The position numbers and the translations under genes were made by a program. Shown piece by piece: positions 34,343 through 42,532 of a stretch of 64,000 nt of DNA. The notes beneath the pieces are model-generated. The model saw only the letters and a program-made list of their open reading frames with translations, made no database searches and was not told where the DNA came from. Each line of letters starts with the position of its first letter. Position 1 is the stretch's first letter. Source of the stretch: JBGTFE01 sp041747435 (GTDB lineage Bacteria; Acidobacteriota; Blastocatellia; Pyrinomonadales; Pyrinomonadaceae); NCBI GenBank assembly GCA_041747435.1, contig JBGTFE010000089.1, positions 1 to 64,000 on the forward strand, given 5' to 3'.

Positions 34343-35628
34343 AAATCATGAAATCCGGACTGATCATCAATCCATATCTTGAAATTCTTTTTGAACACCG
34401 CCTAACCAAACCGAGATTTGATGCTCAGCCTGATGTTGATTTTTTTCTTGTTTCGCCGATTCCGCAAAAAGGCTTAAATCTTTTAGGCATTTCAAAGTTA
34501 AGGCATCCGAACTTATACGAACTCTTTCTTGACCTCTCAAAACTGCAGTTTGATTTTCTTGATATTGAAAACGATCTTGATGAGCATGAACGCATATTTC
34601 TGTTAGAAAACGGGGTTATAGTTAAAGAAAACGACGCTCCGGAAAAACCGCTTTTTTATTGTCTTTTGGATGAAGTAGAATCGAAACTTCCTGACTCTGA
34701 TATTTCGAATTTGATCGTAAATCCGACATTTCATTTTGAACCGTTTAGTTTTGAAAATCTGAGAGATTGGATGATTCATAAACATTTTTCACCACATCAA
34801 CCTTCCGTTTGGATTCGTCAGCCGGTCACAAAAATTACGGTCGGATATTGGTTAGACGAAGAGCAAGCGGAAACGATTTCAAATTTCAAAGCCGGAGAGA
34901 GACCGCCTTTTGAAATTGAAAGTGAATTGGTCGCAAAACTTTGTGCCGCCGAAATTCTTGTTTCAGCCGACAAATTACGGAGACAAGAACAAATTCAGTT
35001 TGAAACTATTGAACGCGCGAAAAATGAATTTCAACGCGCGAATTACACGGTTCTGCGCGAGCTTTTATCGCCGCCGCAAATGAATGCGATGCGGCGTTTT
35101 TATCGCGATTTTATTAGTCAAGGGTTTATGATTTTCGGCGACCAGCAGGTTGACCGTCGTTTTATGCAGCCAAACGAACCTTTGGCAAGGGTTTTTCACG
35201 AAAATTTAACCCGGGTTATGTCGCTGGTAGCCGGAAAAAATGTCAAACCGTCGTACGTGTTCGCAGCTTCGTACAGAGAATTTGCGGAACTCTTGCCACA
35301 TACAGACCGCAAACAATGTGAATTCAGTATCTCCTTTCAGGTTGATTATCAGCCAGAAACCGAAAATCACGTTTCACCATGGGGTCTGTATATTTCTCAG
35401 CCGGATTTTCCGATTGATTTCGAGAAACCATTTAAGAGCGCGGAGTTTCCGGCAAGATCGGCAGAGTGTGACGCGATCGACCCGATCTATCTGGCAAGCG
35501 GCGATGCAGTTTTTTATAAGGGCTGCGAGGTTATTCACTACAGATACGGATTACCGGCGGGACATCAATCAACATCGTTGTTCTTTCATTATGTGCCGGA
35601 AGACTTTTCGGATGATTTGCTTCGGTGA
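34339..35628 (+). CDS. Two-domain protein with C-terminal 2OG/Fe(II)-oxygenase-like region
   Basis: A 429-residue protein. The C-terminal part (about residues 230-425) has the layout of a 2-oxoglutarate/Fe(II) dioxygenase: a helix pair with MRRFYRDFISQGFMI, the candidate HxD iron ligands in LPHTDRKQCEF, a strand-rich stretch, and a distal histidine region EVIHYRYGLPAGHQSTSLFFHYV with a basic residue/Ser that could bind 2OG. The N-terminal 200 residues (FFLVSPIPQKGLNLLGISKL, ERIFLLENGVIVKEND) do not match a domain I know. The FLLENGVIV block looks like the end of a small winged-helix or peptide-binding module. It has no signal peptide, so it is cytoplasmic, although it is coupled (ATGA) to a secreted protein gene. 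The substrate is unknown. Confidence 0.62.
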   Translation: MKIMKSGLIINPYLEILFEHRLTKPRFDAQPDVDFFLVSPIPQKGLNLLGISKLRHPNLYELFLDLSKLQFDFLDIENDLDEHERIFLLENGVIVKENDAPEKPLFYCLLDEVESKLPDSDISNLIVNPTFHFEPFSFENLRDWMIHKHFSPHQPSVWIRQPVTKITVGYWLDEEQAETISNFKAGERPPFEIESELVAKLCAAEILVSADKLRRQEQIQFETIERAKNEFQRANYTVLRELLSPPQMNAMRRFYRDFISQGFMIFGDQQVDRRFMQPNEPLARVFHENLTRVMSLVAGKNVKPSYVFAASYREFAELLPHTDRKQCEFSISFQVDYQPETENHVSPWGLYISQPDFPIDFEKPFKSAEFPARSAECDAIDPIYLASGDAVFYKGCEVIHYRYGLPAGHQSTSLFFHYVPEDFSDDLLR

Positions 35629-35640
35629 AAGCCGCACGAT

Positions 35641-36036
35641 CTAATTTTTATCCTTCATCTCGATCAAAGCCAATCTATTGACGACCCTTCCCTTGATGAG
35701 ATGTTCTTCGATGATTTCTTTTACGTCTTGGGCGCGAACCTGCGCATACCAAACGCCAGCCGGATAAACCAGAACAGCCACGCCGATCGAGCAAAAACCG
35801 ACCGAACCGCAATCGGTGAGAACTATAGTTCCGTTTGGATTTCTTCCTTTTGATGCCTTGCCGTAGCGCAAGTTTCTTTTCTGCAATTCTTCTTCAAAAG
35901 CGGCTTTGACCTCGGCGCTTCCGACCTTTGAGCACGATTTTCCGGTGCAGACAAAAACGTGATGTTTGATCGCCGCGGTCGCAACAGGCGCGAGTTTTTC
36001 AAGCTCTTTGCGGTCATTGATGAATTTTGCGTTAGC
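35641..36036 (-). CDS. Thioredoxin-like [2Fe-2S] ferredoxin-domain protein
   Basis: A 131-residue protein of the (2Fe-2S) ferredoxin-like thioredoxin-fold family. Ligand cysteines are in VCTGKSCSKVG and TDCGSVGFCSIG, in the same order as in NuoE and Aquifex-type ferredoxins. The block AVLVYPAGVWYAQVRAQDVKEIIEEHL is typical of the family C-terminus. The start is the ATG with AAGGA 6-10 bp upstream; a 15-codon upstream extension is not supported. It probably acts in electron transfer, partner unknown. It is convergent with the oxygenase-like gene (12 bp apart), which might use such an electron donor, but this is speculative. Confidence 0.82.
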   Translation of the reverse strand, partial: ANAKFINDRKELEKLAPVATAAIKHHVFVCTGKSCSKVGSAEVKAAFEEELQKRNLRYGKASKGRNPNGTIVLTDCGSVGFCSIGVAVLVYPAGVWYAQVRAQDVKEIIEEHLIKGRVVNRLALIEMKDKN

Positions 36037-36157
36037 CATAAAATCCTTTCTGTATTTTACTTTACCGGCACCAATTTTCACTATTCATTTTTTGCGACTT
36101 CGTGCTACTATCCGTTAGATAATTAGTGTATATTGTCAGTTTGGTTTTCACACGGAA

Positions 36158-37777
36158 ATGGCAGCAGCAGGCATAATAATTCACATTTCGGTCGGGGCGG
36201 AAAAACGCACCGAATATTTCGTCGACGAGCGCATCCGCATCGGTTCGACCGAAAACAGCGACGTCCAAATTCACAGCGACAAGATCGACTCCTCCGACGT
36301 TTGGCTCGAATTGGAGCTGACAGAAGACGTTTATCGCATCGTCAATTTCGAAGAATCGCTGAATCTTACTTTCAACGGAAAACCGCTGCGCCGTTATGCC
36401 GCCGTTCGCGACGGCGACACGATCGAAATCCCGGAAAACGAAATTGCGTTCGGCTTTTTCTCGCTAGCTTCAAAGTCCGCGCTGATCACCACAAAACGCG
36501 AGCCACACATGGCTCGGTTTATCGAGGAAGCGGCGCTCGATGCTGCGACTTCACCGAGACGGGACGACGCAAAAGCGTTTTTGCGCGAATTTGTCCGCGA
36601 ACTTTCGCGCGAGATTCGCTGGTCGACAAAATTGATCGTTCTTATTCTTGCGATCGGATTTATCGGCGGAATTTTGTATCTTGGTTTTGCTTTTAATCGC
36701 CAACTGCGCGAAAACCGCGAGCAAGCCGTGCATCAGAACGAAGTCATCCGAAAAATGGAAGAACAACTCGGCGCGGCAAGCAATCAAATTGGCGAGCTCG
36801 ATAAAACGAACAAAGATATTATTAAGACAGTTTCGCTTGCGTCAAATTTGCGCGTCGAATACGGAAACGGCGTTTGTCTGATCGTCGGCGTTTACGATCT
36901 CGTCGATCGACGCAGCGGTAAGACGCTCCGTTATCCCGCCTCGCAGAGTTTTCAACCCGATCCGTATGAACCGGCGCCATCCGAAGACGGCTCGCAAAAA
37001 TCGCCGGTCGTAATGGGTTTGACGACCGACGGCAACGGTACACCGGTCGAATACGATTTTATCGGAACAGGATTTCACGTCGGCGGCGGTTATATCGTCA
37101 CAAATCGTCACGTCGTTCAACCGTGGGAAGAGGACGATCTCGTCAAGCAAATGATGAGACAATCTGGCGGACGCGCGCGCCTGAAACGTCTGGTTGTCTA
37201 TTTTCCAAATTTTGCGCAGCCGTTTACGCTAAAACTTCGGCAAGTCGGAAATCGCGAGGATCTCGCGGTCGGCACGATCGATCTCGAGGTGATTCCGCCT
37301 GAGATGCCGTCGCTGCCATTGGACGCTGCGCCGGAGGCGATGTCAGTCGGAAAAACTGTCGTTTCGATGGGTTATCCGAACGGTCCTGACCGATTACTAG
37401 CAATGGTTGACGATGAGGAAGCGCGCTCGATAAATTCGCGTTTTGGCGGCTCGCGGCAGGCGATCATAAGTTTTCTCGCGCAAAGCAAAAAGATCGTGCC
37501 GCTGACGACGCAGGGAGCGATAACCGACCTCGACGCGCGGCGAATCGTTCACGACGCGAAAACTGCCGAGGGCGGATCGGGCGCGCCGCTTTTTGGACAA
37601 ACAGGAAAGGTCATCGGCGTGAATTTTGGGGTGTTTACGGAAAGCAACGCCGCAAATATGGCGGTTCCGATAAAATTTGCTGTCGATATGCTCCGAAATT
37701 CCGGTTGGCAGCCGTTAGAGGTATCACCACAAAAGTCGCCCAGCCCGGTTGCCGATGTAACGACTCAAAAGCCGTAG
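36158..37777 (+). CDS. FHA domain - transmembrane - trypsin-like serine protease fusion
   Basis: A 539-residue inner-membrane protein. Residues 8-105 form an FHA-like phosphothreonine-binding domain (RIRIGSTENSDVQIHSD, FNGKPLRR, RDGDTIEI) with no signal peptide before it, so it faces the cytoplasm. One transmembrane helix follows (about 160-182), then a short coiled coil (185-225) and a periplasmic trypsin-like domain (about 285-510). The catalytic triad is His318 (TNRHVV), Asp368 (REDLAV) and Ser474 (EGGSGAPLFG). There is no PDZ domain, unlike DegP/DegS. The architecture suggests that phosphorylation signalling in the cytoplasm is joined to envelope proteolysis. No Ser/Thr kinase gene lies in the window. 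The next gene, an ABC-type permease, follows in the same direction. Confidence 0.85.
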   Translation: MAAAGIIIHISVGAEKRTEYFVDERIRIGSTENSDVQIHSDKIDSSDVWLELELTEDVYRIVNFEESLNLTFNGKPLRRYAAVRDGDTIEIPENEIAFGFFSLASKSALITTKREPHMARFIEEAALDAATSPRRDDAKAFLREFVRELSREIRWSTKLIVLILAIGFIGGILYLGFAFNRQLRENREQAVHQNEVIRKMEEQLGAASNQIGELDKTNKDIIKTVSLASNLRVEYGNGVCLIVGVYDLVDRRSGKTLRYPASQSFQPDPYEPAPSEDGSQKSPVVMGLTTDGNGTPVEYDFIGTGFHVGGGYIVTNRHVVQPWEEDDLVKQMMRQSGGRARLKRLVVYFPNFAQPFTLKLRQVGNREDLAVGTIDLEVIPPEMPSLPLDAAPEAMSVGKTVVSMGYPNGPDRLLAMVDDEEARSINSRFGGSRQAIISFLAQSKKIVPLTTQGAITDLDARRIVHDAKTAEGGSGAPLFGQTGKVIGVNFGVFTESNAANMAVPIKFAVDMLRNSGWQPLEVSPQKSPSPVADVTTQKP

Positions 37778-37808
37778 ATCTTTGCTGCACTATCGCAAAC
37801 AATCGATT

Positions 37809-38909
37809 ATGGATAATCTCGTTTTTTCAAATATGCTTCATCGCCCGGCGCGAACCTTCGTCAGCGTTTTGGGCATTGCCGTCGGCGTTTTGCTGATAGT
37901 TTTTACGGTCGGATTATCGAACGGAACGATGCGCGAGCGTGCGGCGCGTGAAGCAAACGTCGGCGCGGAGATTTTTTTTCGCGCATCCGGAACCCTCGGA
38001 ATGAGTGGCTCGGAATCGTTTCGTTTGCCGGTCGCGCTGGCGAAAGACGTTGAAAAAGTTGAGGGCGTTCAAAACGTAATTCCGATCGGACAAAACACCG
38101 TTTCGGCGGACGACAATAATACCGGAAGCCGTTTGATCGACGGCGTAAATTTTGAAGAATACGCGACGGTCGCGAGTTTAAAGATCATCGAAGGACACAA
38201 GCTAAACGGCGGTGACGAAGCGATCGTCGATACCGGCTGGCAGAACCAGAAGAAGATCAGGGTCGGCGACAAGATAAAAATATACGATCGTGATTTTGCG
38301 ATCGTTGGAACATACGAACCCGCAGCCGGCGCGCGCATCAAAATTCCGCTCAAAACAATGCAAACGCAGCTCGGCGGTGAAGACAAAGCGACCGCGTTTC
38401 TCGTTAAGGTCAAGGATGGTTTTTCGGACGAACAAGTGGCGCAAACTCTTCAAACCCGCTTTCCCGACAACCAAATTCTGCTTACGAGCGATCTGGAAGA
38501 GCTGTATATGTCCAGCATTCCGGCGCTCAATATTTTCCTGAACGTCGTGATCGGAGTCGCCGCCGTCATCAGCGCGCTGGTGATCTTGCTGACGATGTAC
38601 ACGACCGTTACCGAGCGGACGAGGCAGATCGGAATTATGAAATCGCTCGGAATGAGCAACACGCGCATTGCATGGACGATCACGCAGGAGGCGCTTTTGA
38701 TCAGCTTTTGCGGCATCGTCGGCGGAGTTTTACTGACATTTGTTATTCGCCTGGTCTTAACACGCATGACGACGCTTGAAGTTGAGATCAGTCCGCTTGT
38801 TGTATCGATAACCGTAGTCGTTGGTTTGATTGGAGGCGCGCTCGGCGCACTCTATCCGGCGCTCCGGGCGGCAAGGCTGGACGCGGTTGAGGCTTTAAGT
38901 TACGAGTGA
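37809..38909 (+). CDS. MacB/FtsX-type ABC transporter permease, without ATPase partner
   Basis: A 366-residue permease of the MacB/FtsX superfamily: TM1 near the N-terminus (FVSVLGIAVGVLLIV), a periplasmic MacB-type core of about 200 residues, and three C-terminal helices (ISALVILLTMYT, LISFCGIVGGVLLTF, ITVVVGLIGGALGALYP). The coupling sequence TERTRQIGIMKSLGMS precedes the second cytoplasmic loop. The start is the ATG of MDNLVFSNML; a TTG nine codons upstream is less likely. Normally the ATPase gene is adjacent; here the neighbours are the FHA-protease (same strand, 31 bp upstream) and a convergent acyltransferase that overlaps its 3' end by 10 bp. The ATPase must be encoded elsewhere. Confidence 0.85.
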   Translation: MDNLVFSNMLHRPARTFVSVLGIAVGVLLIVFTVGLSNGTMRERAAREANVGAEIFFRASGTLGMSGSESFRLPVALAKDVEKVEGVQNVIPIGQNTVSADDNNTGSRLIDGVNFEEYATVASLKIIEGHKLNGGDEAIVDTGWQNQKKIRVGDKIKIYDRDFAIVGTYEPAAGARIKIPLKTMQTQLGGEDKATAFLVKVKDGFSDEQVAQTLQTRFPDNQILLTSDLEELYMSSIPALNIFLNVVIGVAAVISALVILLTMYTTVTERTRQIGIMKSLGMSNTRIAWTITQEALLISFCGIVGGVLLTFVIRLVLTRMTTLEVEISPLVVSITVVVGLIGGALGALYPALRAARLDAVEALSYE

Positions 38910-39778
38910 TCTCGATTTCCGAATTCGTTCTTGTCTTTCTCCCCCAACTCGCCTATCTTCAGCATTAAATAATCAGCAATCTCTTTGTGCGTTCGGAGCG
39001 CATCGCGTTTTTCATAGAATTCGGAAAGATCGATCTCATCACCAAACCAGATGCGAACCTTTTCGCCGCCCGTCCAGTTTCCCAAGATTTGCTTCGGCAG
39101 ATTGTTACCGAGCCCGACAATAAAAACGGGAATTACCTGCGGGCGCGCTGACATAATTATTTTTCCGGCGCCGGGCTGCGCGCGACGAAATTCGTACGGA
39201 TTTTCCGAAAGATTTCGTCCGCCTTCGGGATGAAGCCCGATGATATTTGGACGATTCTCGGAACAAATTTGGATCAGCCGCCGCATCGAATACTTATCAA
39301 ATTCCCGCTGCTTATTTTTGTAAAAAAACGGCGGATACATCGAAAACCAGCCCATTACAAAATTCACGAACCAGCCGATCGGATTGTCGTAAAAAAATTT
39401 GCCTCGAACCGGAAAAAAAAGTTGTATCGGACGTTTTACACGCCGAAATAAAACGCTCGAAACTGTGTATAGATCGAAAAACGAGCGATGATTTGCGACG
39501 AGCAAAATTGGACGATCGACCGCAGCATCTTCAATGTTTTCGAGCCCGAAAACATTCATCAGATTATATGTCGCGATATAGATCCAGAGCGAGCCGATGT
39601 GCTTTTGGCAAAAGGTCCAAAAACGCTTCCATTCGCCCTGGTTCATCCGGTGAGCAAAACGAAATCCGAATCTTTCAATTGCGTTCAACGCCGAAATCTC
39701 GTCTTTTGTCGGCGAGATTACAGCGCTTACTTCCGAAATCTCGTCTCTTCTGTCCTTCGTTAGAATTTCGTTCGCCAT
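38900..39778 (-). CDS. PlsC-type 1-acylglycerol-3-phosphate acyltransferase family protein
   Basis: A 292-residue phospholipid acyltransferase-family protein. The catalytic HX4D motif is VANHRSFFDLY (His97, Asp102) and the glycerophosphate-binding motif is HPEGGR (183-188, usually FPEGTR). A hydrophobic segment near residues 60-80 would attach it to the inner membrane. It differs from housekeeping PlsC by about 90 extra residues before the motif and by the Gly-Gly in the second motif, so the acceptor could be another lipid. Its 3' end overlaps the convergent permease gene by 10 bp. Confidence 0.82.
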   Translation of the reverse strand: MANEILTKDRRDEISEVSAVISPTKDEISALNAIERFGFRFAHRMNQGEWKRFWTFCQKHIGSLWIYIATYNLMNVFGLENIEDAAVDRPILLVANHRSFFDLYTVSSVLFRRVKRPIQLFFPVRGKFFYDNPIGWFVNFVMGWFSMYPPFFYKNKQREFDKYSMRRLIQICSENRPNIIGLHPEGGRNLSENPYEFRRAQPGAGKIIMSARPQVIPVFIVGLGNNLPKQILGNWTGGEKVRIWFGDEIDLSEFYEKRDALRTHKEIADYLMLKIGELGEKDKNEFGNRDHS

Positions 39779-39877
39779 GATCGAAAAAAATCAGTTTAGC
39801 ATTATGTCGGCGCTATAAGAACTTTGCGCCAGGCGATATGCTTCCCTGTGCTATTGTGGTCGTCGATTTTTCATTCT

Positions 39878-40588
39878 TCATTTCGGTTCGAGGCTGAACG
39901 GATTGAAATTCGTGTCTCTGTCGTAAAAGTCCTCGTGTTCGGCTCGCTTTAAGAATTTTACGATCTTGTACGTAAAAGGCGTCGCCAAAACTTCCCACAG
40001 AACCTTTATGAAATAATTTCCGATCATAACGCTTACCACCTGTTCGTTCGACCAAACACCGAGAAACGCGACCGGATAAAACACTAGAGAATCAACGGCT
40101 TCGCCCGCGAAAGTCGAGCCGATGGTTCGCGTCCAGAGATATTTGCCGGCGCTGAAAACCTTCATTTTTGCCAAAACGAACGAGTTCACGAATTCTCCGC
40201 CCCAAAATGCTAAAAGCGATGCAATAACGATTCTCGGAGTCTGCCCGAAGATCAGATTTATCGCGTTTTGCTGCTCGGCAGACATCGTTTTTGCAGCGGG
40301 AAGCGAAGTAACGACATACGCCATCAGCGAAGCAAAGATCAATGCGCCGAATCCCGCCCAAATTACTTTGCGGGAGCGGGCGTATCCGTAAACTTCGGTT
40401 AAAATATCACCAAAAAGATAACTTAGCGGAAAAAACAAAACTCCCGCGCCGTAAATATATTCGCCGTAAAACGGAAGATGAATCGACGACACCTTGTGTA
40501 CGCCAATCAAATTCGCACAAAGCAGAACGGCGACAAACGCCGCCATGATCAGATCGTAATATTTGTAATTTGTTTTTCGGTTCGCCAT
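39878..40588 (-). CDS. yhhQ: YhhQ-type queuosine precursor transporter (VUT family)
   Basis: A 236-residue polytopic membrane protein of the YhhQ/VUT family, with about six membrane segments. Characteristic parts are the N-terminal YYDLIMAAFVAVLLCANLIG, the FPLSYLFGDILTEVYGYARSRKVIW block, SFVLAKMKVFSAGKYLWTRTIGST and EAVDSLVFYPVAFLG. YhhQ of E. coli imports preQ0/preQ1 for queuosine in tRNA; use of the same substrate here is inferred. The ATG overlaps the purD stop by one base (TAATG), so the two are translationally coupled. No preQ1 riboswitch was seen. Confidence 0.9.
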   Translation of the reverse strand: MANRKTNYKYYDLIMAAFVAVLLCANLIGVHKVSSIHLPFYGEYIYGAGVLFFPLSYLFGDILTEVYGYARSRKVIWAGFGALIFASLMAYVVTSLPAAKTMSAEQQNAINLIFGQTPRIVIASLLAFWGGEFVNSFVLAKMKVFSAGKYLWTRTIGSTFAGEAVDSLVFYPVAFLGVWSNEQVVSVMIGNYFIKVLWEVLATPFTYKIVKFLKRAEHEDFYDRDTNFNPFSLEPK

Positions 40589-41859
40589 TATTTGCCGATA
40601 TCGCGGCGAAATTGCATTCCGTTCCAGGAAATGTCGTTTACGCCTTGATACGCGCGCTCGATCGCTTCCGCCGGATCGACAGACGCGGCGGTTACGCCCA
40701 AAACCCTTCCGCCGGCGCTGATAAAATGTCCCTTTTCATCTTTTGCGGTTCCGGCGTGAAAGATTTCGACGTTCTCGCGCTTCGCCGTTAAATCCAACCC
40801 GTAAATGATATCGCCGGTCTGCGCCTTTTGCGGATAACCGCGCGAAGCCAAAACGACGCATGCGGCGCTTCCTTTGCGCCATTTAATGGCAAGTTTGTCC
40901 AAATCGCCAGCCAGGATAGCATCGCAGATTTCGACCAGATCCGTTTCGAGCAAAACCATGATCACTTGCGTTTCGGGATCACCAAACCGAACGTTGTATT
41001 CCAGAACCTTCGCGCCCTCGTCGGTCATCATCAATCCGAGAAATAAAATCCCGCGAAACGGAAAACCTTCGTTATTGCATCCGTGTAAAGTCGGTTTTAT
41101 GATCGTTTCGATGATAGTCTCGGCTTGCTGCGCGTTTAGCAGATTTCGATCGGAAATCGTTCCCATTCCGCCCGTGTTTGCGCCCTTGTCGCCGTCAAAA
41201 ATTCGTTTATGATCGCGAACCGGCGGCATCAGCGCAAAATGTTCGCCGTCCGCGAACGCGAGAAGCGAAACTTCCCTGCCGACGAGGCATTCTTCCAAAA
41301 CGATCTGCTGCATCGCTTCGTTTCCGACAATATTTTCAAGCTCCTCAAGCGCACGTTCAGCTTCCGCACGATTTTGCGCTACGACAACTCCTTTTCCTGC
41401 GGCGAGCCCATCGGCTTTTACGACGACCGCAGCATTCTCATCGCCGAAAAAACCGGCTCGCAAGATTCGTTTTGCGTCACCGACGAAGCGCGCCGTTTGG
41501 TATTTTGCGGTTGGAATATTGTTTCGTGACATAAAATCTTTTGCGAAAACTTTGCTCGCTTCCAGCCGTGCGGCTTTGCCGCTGACGCCCGCGATTTTCA
41601 GATTCCTTTTTTCAAATTCATCGACGATTCCCAACGCGAGCGGCGTTTCACCGCCGACGAATGTCAGGTCGATCGACCGCTGTTCGGCAAAGTCGGCAAG
41701 CTTAATAATTTCGTCCGGTTTGATGTCGATACATTCGGCGATCTCAGCGATTCCGGCGTTTCCGTTTGCGCAAAAGATCTTGCGAACACTTTCGCTTCGG
41801 CTAAATTTCCAGCAAAGTGCGTGTTCGCGCCCACCGGATCCGACTACTAAAATTTTCAT
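40588..41859 (-). CDS. purD: Phosphoribosylamine-glycine ligase
   Basis: A 423-residue GAR synthetase of the ATP-grasp family, the second step of purine synthesis, joining glycine to phosphoribosylamine. Family blocks are the N-terminal ILVVGSGGREHALCWK, the GGETPLALGIVDEF region, VKADGLAAGKGVVVA, FEFPxRGILF-like GFPFRGILFLGLM, and the ligand-rich EYNVRFGDPETQ. The length is standard. It is the first gene of the purD-yhhQ pair and is divergent from the zinc-ribbon gene across a 249-bp spacer. Confidence 0.96.
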   Translation of the reverse strand: MKILVVGSGGREHALCWKFSRSESVRKIFCANGNAGIAEIAECIDIKPDEIIKLADFAEQRSIDLTFVGGETPLALGIVDEFEKRNLKIAGVSGKAARLEASKVFAKDFMSRNNIPTAKYQTARFVGDAKRILRAGFFGDENAAVVVKADGLAAGKGVVVAQNRAEAERALEELENIVGNEAMQQIVLEECLVGREVSLLAFADGEHFALMPPVRDHKRIFDGDKGANTGGMGTISDRNLLNAQQAETIIETIIKPTLHGCNNEGFPFRGILFLGLMMTDEGAKVLEYNVRFGDPETQVIMVLLETDLVEICDAILAGDLDKLAIKWRKGSAACVVLASRGYPQKAQTGDIIYGLDLTAKRENVEIFHAGTAKDEKGHFISAGGRVLGVTAASVDPAEAIERAYQGVNDISWNGMQFRRDIGK

Positions 41860-41957
41860 GTCGGTTTTTATTTTAGATGAAAAAATTCCAAACCAAAACT
41901 CGAACGCTCGAAAGTGCTTGCAGCAAGCTAATTTAGGCGTTATCTAATAGTTAACAT

Positions 41958-41986
41958 TTGAAGATTCGCGGATTTGTAACTAGAAT
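41958..41986 (+). promoter_or_regulatory. Promoter of the zinc-ribbon protein gene
   Basis: -35 TTGAAG (41958-41963), a 17-bp spacer, -10 TAGAAT (41981-41986), in the divergent spacer between purD and the zinc-ribbon gene. This leaves a leader of about 115 nt before the TTG start codon. No further regulatory structure was recognised in that leader. Confidence 0.55.
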
Positions 41987-42108
41987 AATAGGAACAAAGA
42001 TCCTTGTACACCACCGACATTTTGAGAAAATCAGTTTTTGCAAATTTCGCACATCTAAGATCGCGATAAATTGATTTCCTCGAGCCGAGCGAAAAGGAGG
42101 AAACGATC

Positions 42109-42516
42109 TTGTCGGATTTTAAGCTTGAAGTTGCACAAAGGTTTGATCAAAAATTGCGCAGTGACGAAGCCGATTTCTATGACAGAAAGATCGGTTGCAT
42201 AGATTGTGGCAAAACTTTCATTTGGACGATCGGCGAACAAATTTTCTTCCGCGACAAAGGCTTGTCTCATCCTCCAAAACGCTGCCGCCCATGCAAACGC
42301 AAGAAAAACGAACGCATCGCTTTGGTCGAAGCCGGACATGCTTCCGGTATCAAGCAACGAATTGAAGTTACAGTGAACTGCGCCAAATGCGAGTGCAGCA
42401 CAACGGTTCCTTTTTATCCGTCGCAGGGTCGCCCCGTCTTTTGCCGCAGCTGCTACATCGACGCGCATCCCGAAGTCCTACAAAACGGTAACGGCGCGGA
42501 CATCGAAACTGAATAA
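42109..42516 (+). CDS. Double zinc-ribbon protein (zf-trcl + CxxC-x17-CxxC)
   Basis: A 135-residue protein with two zinc-binding modules. The first (about residues 28-65) is the zf-trcl type: CIDCGKTFIWTIGEQIFF, KGLSHPPKRCRPC. The second (about 90-118) has exactly C-x2-C-x17-C-x2-C (VNCAKC through FCRSC), a recurrent bacterial zinc ribbon. It starts with TTG; the perfect AAGGAGG site 8 bp upstream decides this start. Such proteins occur near translation and cold-shock functions in other genomes, but the role is unknown; nucleic-acid binding is inferred from the zinc ribbons and basic loops. It is convergent with the permease gene (16 bp apart). Confidence 0.85.
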   Translation: MSDFKLEVAQRFDQKLRSDEADFYDRKIGCIDCGKTFIWTIGEQIFFRDKGLSHPPKRCRPCKRKKNERIALVEAGHASGIKQRIEVTVNCAKCECSTTVPFYPSQGRPVFCRSCYIDAHPEVLQNGNGADIETE

Positions 42517-42532
42517 TCCAAGATCGCAAAAA

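Noticed and set aside
36133..36696. 187-codon frame overlapping the start of the FHA-protease gene
   Set aside because: Arg/His-rich out-of-frame reading. The real gene has FHA motifs in its own frame.
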